From Desulfobacterales bacterium (GTDB taxonomy: Bacteria > Desulfobacterota > Desulfobacteria > Desulfobacterales > UBA11574): a DNA stretch of 34,822 nucleotides. The stretch spans positions 1 through 34,822 of the forward strand of contig JAAXQD010000116.1 of assembly GCA_012974475.1 (NCBI GenBank). Direction: 5' to 3'. The translations under genes and the position numbers were made by a program. Shown in pieces: positions 33,824 through 34,822 of the stretch (the first letter of the stretch is position 1; each line of letters opens with the position of its first letter). The notes beneath the pieces were generated by a model that made no database searches, was not told where the DNA came from, and worked only from the letters and a program-made list of their open reading frames with translations.

Positions 33824-33921
33824 GTTGCTCCCTTCTGCAAACTCCCTTTCGCCCCCATATCAGCCTCTTTGAAAAAAAGGTTTAAAATTTATCGACGCCG
33901 GAGAACTTTCTCCCATAAACG

Positions 33922-33934
33922 CAATACCGTATTG
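33922..33934. promoter_or_regulatory. Dyad upstream of the sigma54-type promoter
   Basis: CAATAC-C-GTATTG is a perfect dyad around one base, about 120 bases before the expected transcript start near 34051, a normal place for an enhancer or repressor site. Confidence 0.3.
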
Positions 33935-34023
33935 ATAACACGCCAGTATATGCAGCGCAGGCCGCTGATCTTTCATTCATAAAAAACGGCGACCATGGCG
34001 GTATTTGGAGGGCAGCGTCATAT

Positions 34024-34040
34024 TTGGAACGCGATTTGCT
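34024..34040 (+). promoter_or_regulatory. Sigma54-type (-24/-12) promoter for the activase gene
   Basis: TTGGAACG-N4-TTGCT matches YTGGCACG-N4-TTGCW with a single change (A for C). The transcript would start near 34051 and have a leader of about 205 bases before the activase ATG. It directly follows the NtrC-type gene, which supports local control. The downstream sequence (CTATAAAAC) resembles that after the promoter at 487 (TCATATAAG). Confidence 0.55.
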
Positions 34041-34089
34041 CTATAAAACAATAAAACAGCAAAGCGCCCCTTTGTTAGGGCTCAACAAA

Positions 34090-34162
34090 ATCGTCCGGAC
34101 GATGATATTTCGGCAAAGGGTCCAACAATTATCTAACGAAGATTTTGAAACGACGTCCGGAC
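34090..34162. repeat. Two palindromic CGTCCGGAC sites in the activase leader
   Basis: ATCGTCCGGACGAT (34090-34103) is a perfect 14-base palindrome, and its core CGTCCGGAC recurs at 34154-34162, 61 bases further on. Both lie between the predicted transcript start and the activase ATG, so they could be operator half-sites for a repressor. The core GTCCGGAC also occurs once inside the kinase gene near 31416. Confidence 0.35.
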
Positions 34163-34255
34163 AATATGAACCTTTCCACAATATGGACATGGCCCGAAAC
34201 GAAGCAAAGCAAAATCGCGAACATCTTTCATCAGAAATTATGAGGAGAAAAAGCG

Positions 34256-34822
34256 ATGAACCAGAAAACCGATCGTTCCAGTTCTCAAAAACCGACGACA
34301 GCCGGCGGGATGTTTCCGAATAACAGCGGGTCCAGGAGGATCAACGTGCTGGGTCTGTGCCTTGGTGCCTCGACCATATCCCTGGTTCATCTGGATTATG
34401 AGCCGGTGGAGGATATAGGGAACCCCACAGGGGTTATTCGTCCGCCCCGGGTCGTGAAATATTCACGCCTTCCCCACGAAGGCGATCCCAAGCGGGCCCT
34501 GCTGTCCGCCGTCAACGGTTTCGACCTGGGTTCATTCGACCGGATTGTGGCCACCGGCCGGAAGTTCCGGGCGTTTGTCAATCTCACCTCCATCCCCGAA
34601 CCCGAAGCAGTGGAATATGCCTATCGATTTGTGAAGCCTTCCGGGGTTTCGTGTCCGGCAGTTGTTTCGGCCGGAGGAGAAACCTTTATGGTGTATGTGC
34701 TCAACCGATTGGGGCAGATCTCGAATGTATTGACCGGGAACAAGTGCGCTTCGGGAACCGGGGAATTCTTTCTTCAACAGCTGCGGAGAATGGACGTGTC
34801 TTTGGAAGAGGCCGCCCAATGG
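34256..34822 (+). CDS. ATP-dependent acyl-CoA dehydratase/reductase activase, HgdC/BcrA-BadF type (N-terminal part)
   Basis: The frame runs off the right edge; 189 residues are seen. ATG 34256 has AGGAG 8 bases upstream. After a polar tail of about 28 residues the actin-like ATPase fold begins with LGLCLGASTISLV, where activases usually have the phosphate loop DxGSTxxK. Two hallmark blocks follow: VVSAGGET, near residue 138 and GNKCASGTGEFF near residue 162, whose cysteine is a ligand of the bridging [4Fe-4S] cluster in characterised family members. Such proteins use ATP to push electrons into 2-hydroxyacyl-CoA dehydratases or benzoyl-CoA reductases. The polar tail and altered first loop suggest the large multidomain form common in sulfate reducers, but length and substrate are not visible. 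Confidence 0.8.
   Translation, partial: MNQKTDRSSSQKPTTAGGMFPNNSGSRRINVLGLCLGASTISLVHLDYEPVEDIGNPTGVIRPPRVVKYSRLPHEGDPKRALLSAVNGFDLGSFDRIVATGRKFRAFVNLTSIPEPEAVEYAYRFVKPSGVSCPAVVSAGGETFMVYVLNRLGQISNVLTGNKCASGTGEFFLQQLRRMDVSLEEAAQW

Larger units (their letters stand above)
33666..34255. other. 590-base regulatory gap before the activase gene
   Basis: No gene is supported. In order it holds a TGTCA direct-repeat motif (33792-33823), a CAATAC-C-GTATTG dyad (33922-33934), a sigma54-type promoter (34024-34040), two copies of the palindromic 9-mer CGTCCGGAC (34093-34101 and 34154-34162) and an AGGAG ribosome site at 34243-34247. A frame from 34024 to 34323 starts at the promoter itself and overlaps the activase gene, so I do not accept it. 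Confidence 0.6.

Noticed and set aside
34024..34323. 99-residue plus-strand frame before the activase gene
   Set aside because: Its TTG start lies within the sigma54-type promoter, upstream of the predicted transcript start, it has no ribosome site and it overlaps the activase by 68 bases.

Overview
The window looks like chromosomal DNA of an anaerobic deltaproteobacterium, most likely a sulfate reducer of the Desulfobacterales (Desulfobacterota). I infer this from the phoH - HD-hydrolase - ybeY - pdxJ - nnr - tsaE - lysC order, the fused two-domain Nnr, the PilZ/receiver proteins, the sigma54-type regulation and the acyl-CoA dehydratase/reductase activase at the right edge. No tRNA, rRNA, CRISPR array, transposase or prophage gene was seen.

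Left part (1-7.8 kb). The window opens in the tail of a TPR protein. A 515-base gap follows with a sigma54-type promoter, a possible structured leader or small RNA, and a strong intrinsic terminator. Next come a PilZ - zinc-ribbon - membrane protein and a double-receiver protein on the plus strand. On the minus strand lie a DUF1232-DnaJ fusion, an MFS transporter, a large membrane protein with a spermidine-synthase-like core, and an exported protein-L-isoaspartate methyltransferase.

Housekeeping block (7.9-17.2 kb, minus strand). It reads phoH, a 7TM HD-domain phosphodiesterase (PgpH type), ybeY, pdxJ, nnr, tsaE, lysC and a 31-residue single-TM protein. The HD-hydrolase gene runs about 100 bases into ybeY in another frame. 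A divergent cvpA-family gene starts at 16.7 kb.

Transport blocks (17.5-28.6 kb). On the plus strand, mazG is followed by a four-gene HlyD / double ATPase / two ABC-2 permease exporter of the YbhGFSR type. Facing it on the minus strand is a Gld-type ABC module: ATPase, permease, GldG-like auxiliary protein and DUF4340 protein.

Right part (28.6-34.8 kb). An 871-base gap holds a possible small gene. It is followed by a 7TMR-DISM sensor kinase, an NtrC-type sigma54 activator with an intact GAFTGA loop, a regulatory gap with a second sigma54-type promoter, and the start of an HgdC/BcrA-type ATP-dependent activase. A composite motif (CTGTCAGAAA, about 11 bases, TGTCAAA-T/A-ATT) lies upstream of both sigma54-type promoters, at 365 and at 33792. 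It is a candidate binding site for the window's own NtrC-type regulator. This possible two-target regulon, linking an anaerobic activase to a leader RNA and PilZ locus, is the most interesting untested idea here. All names rest on reading the translated sequence; no database search was run.
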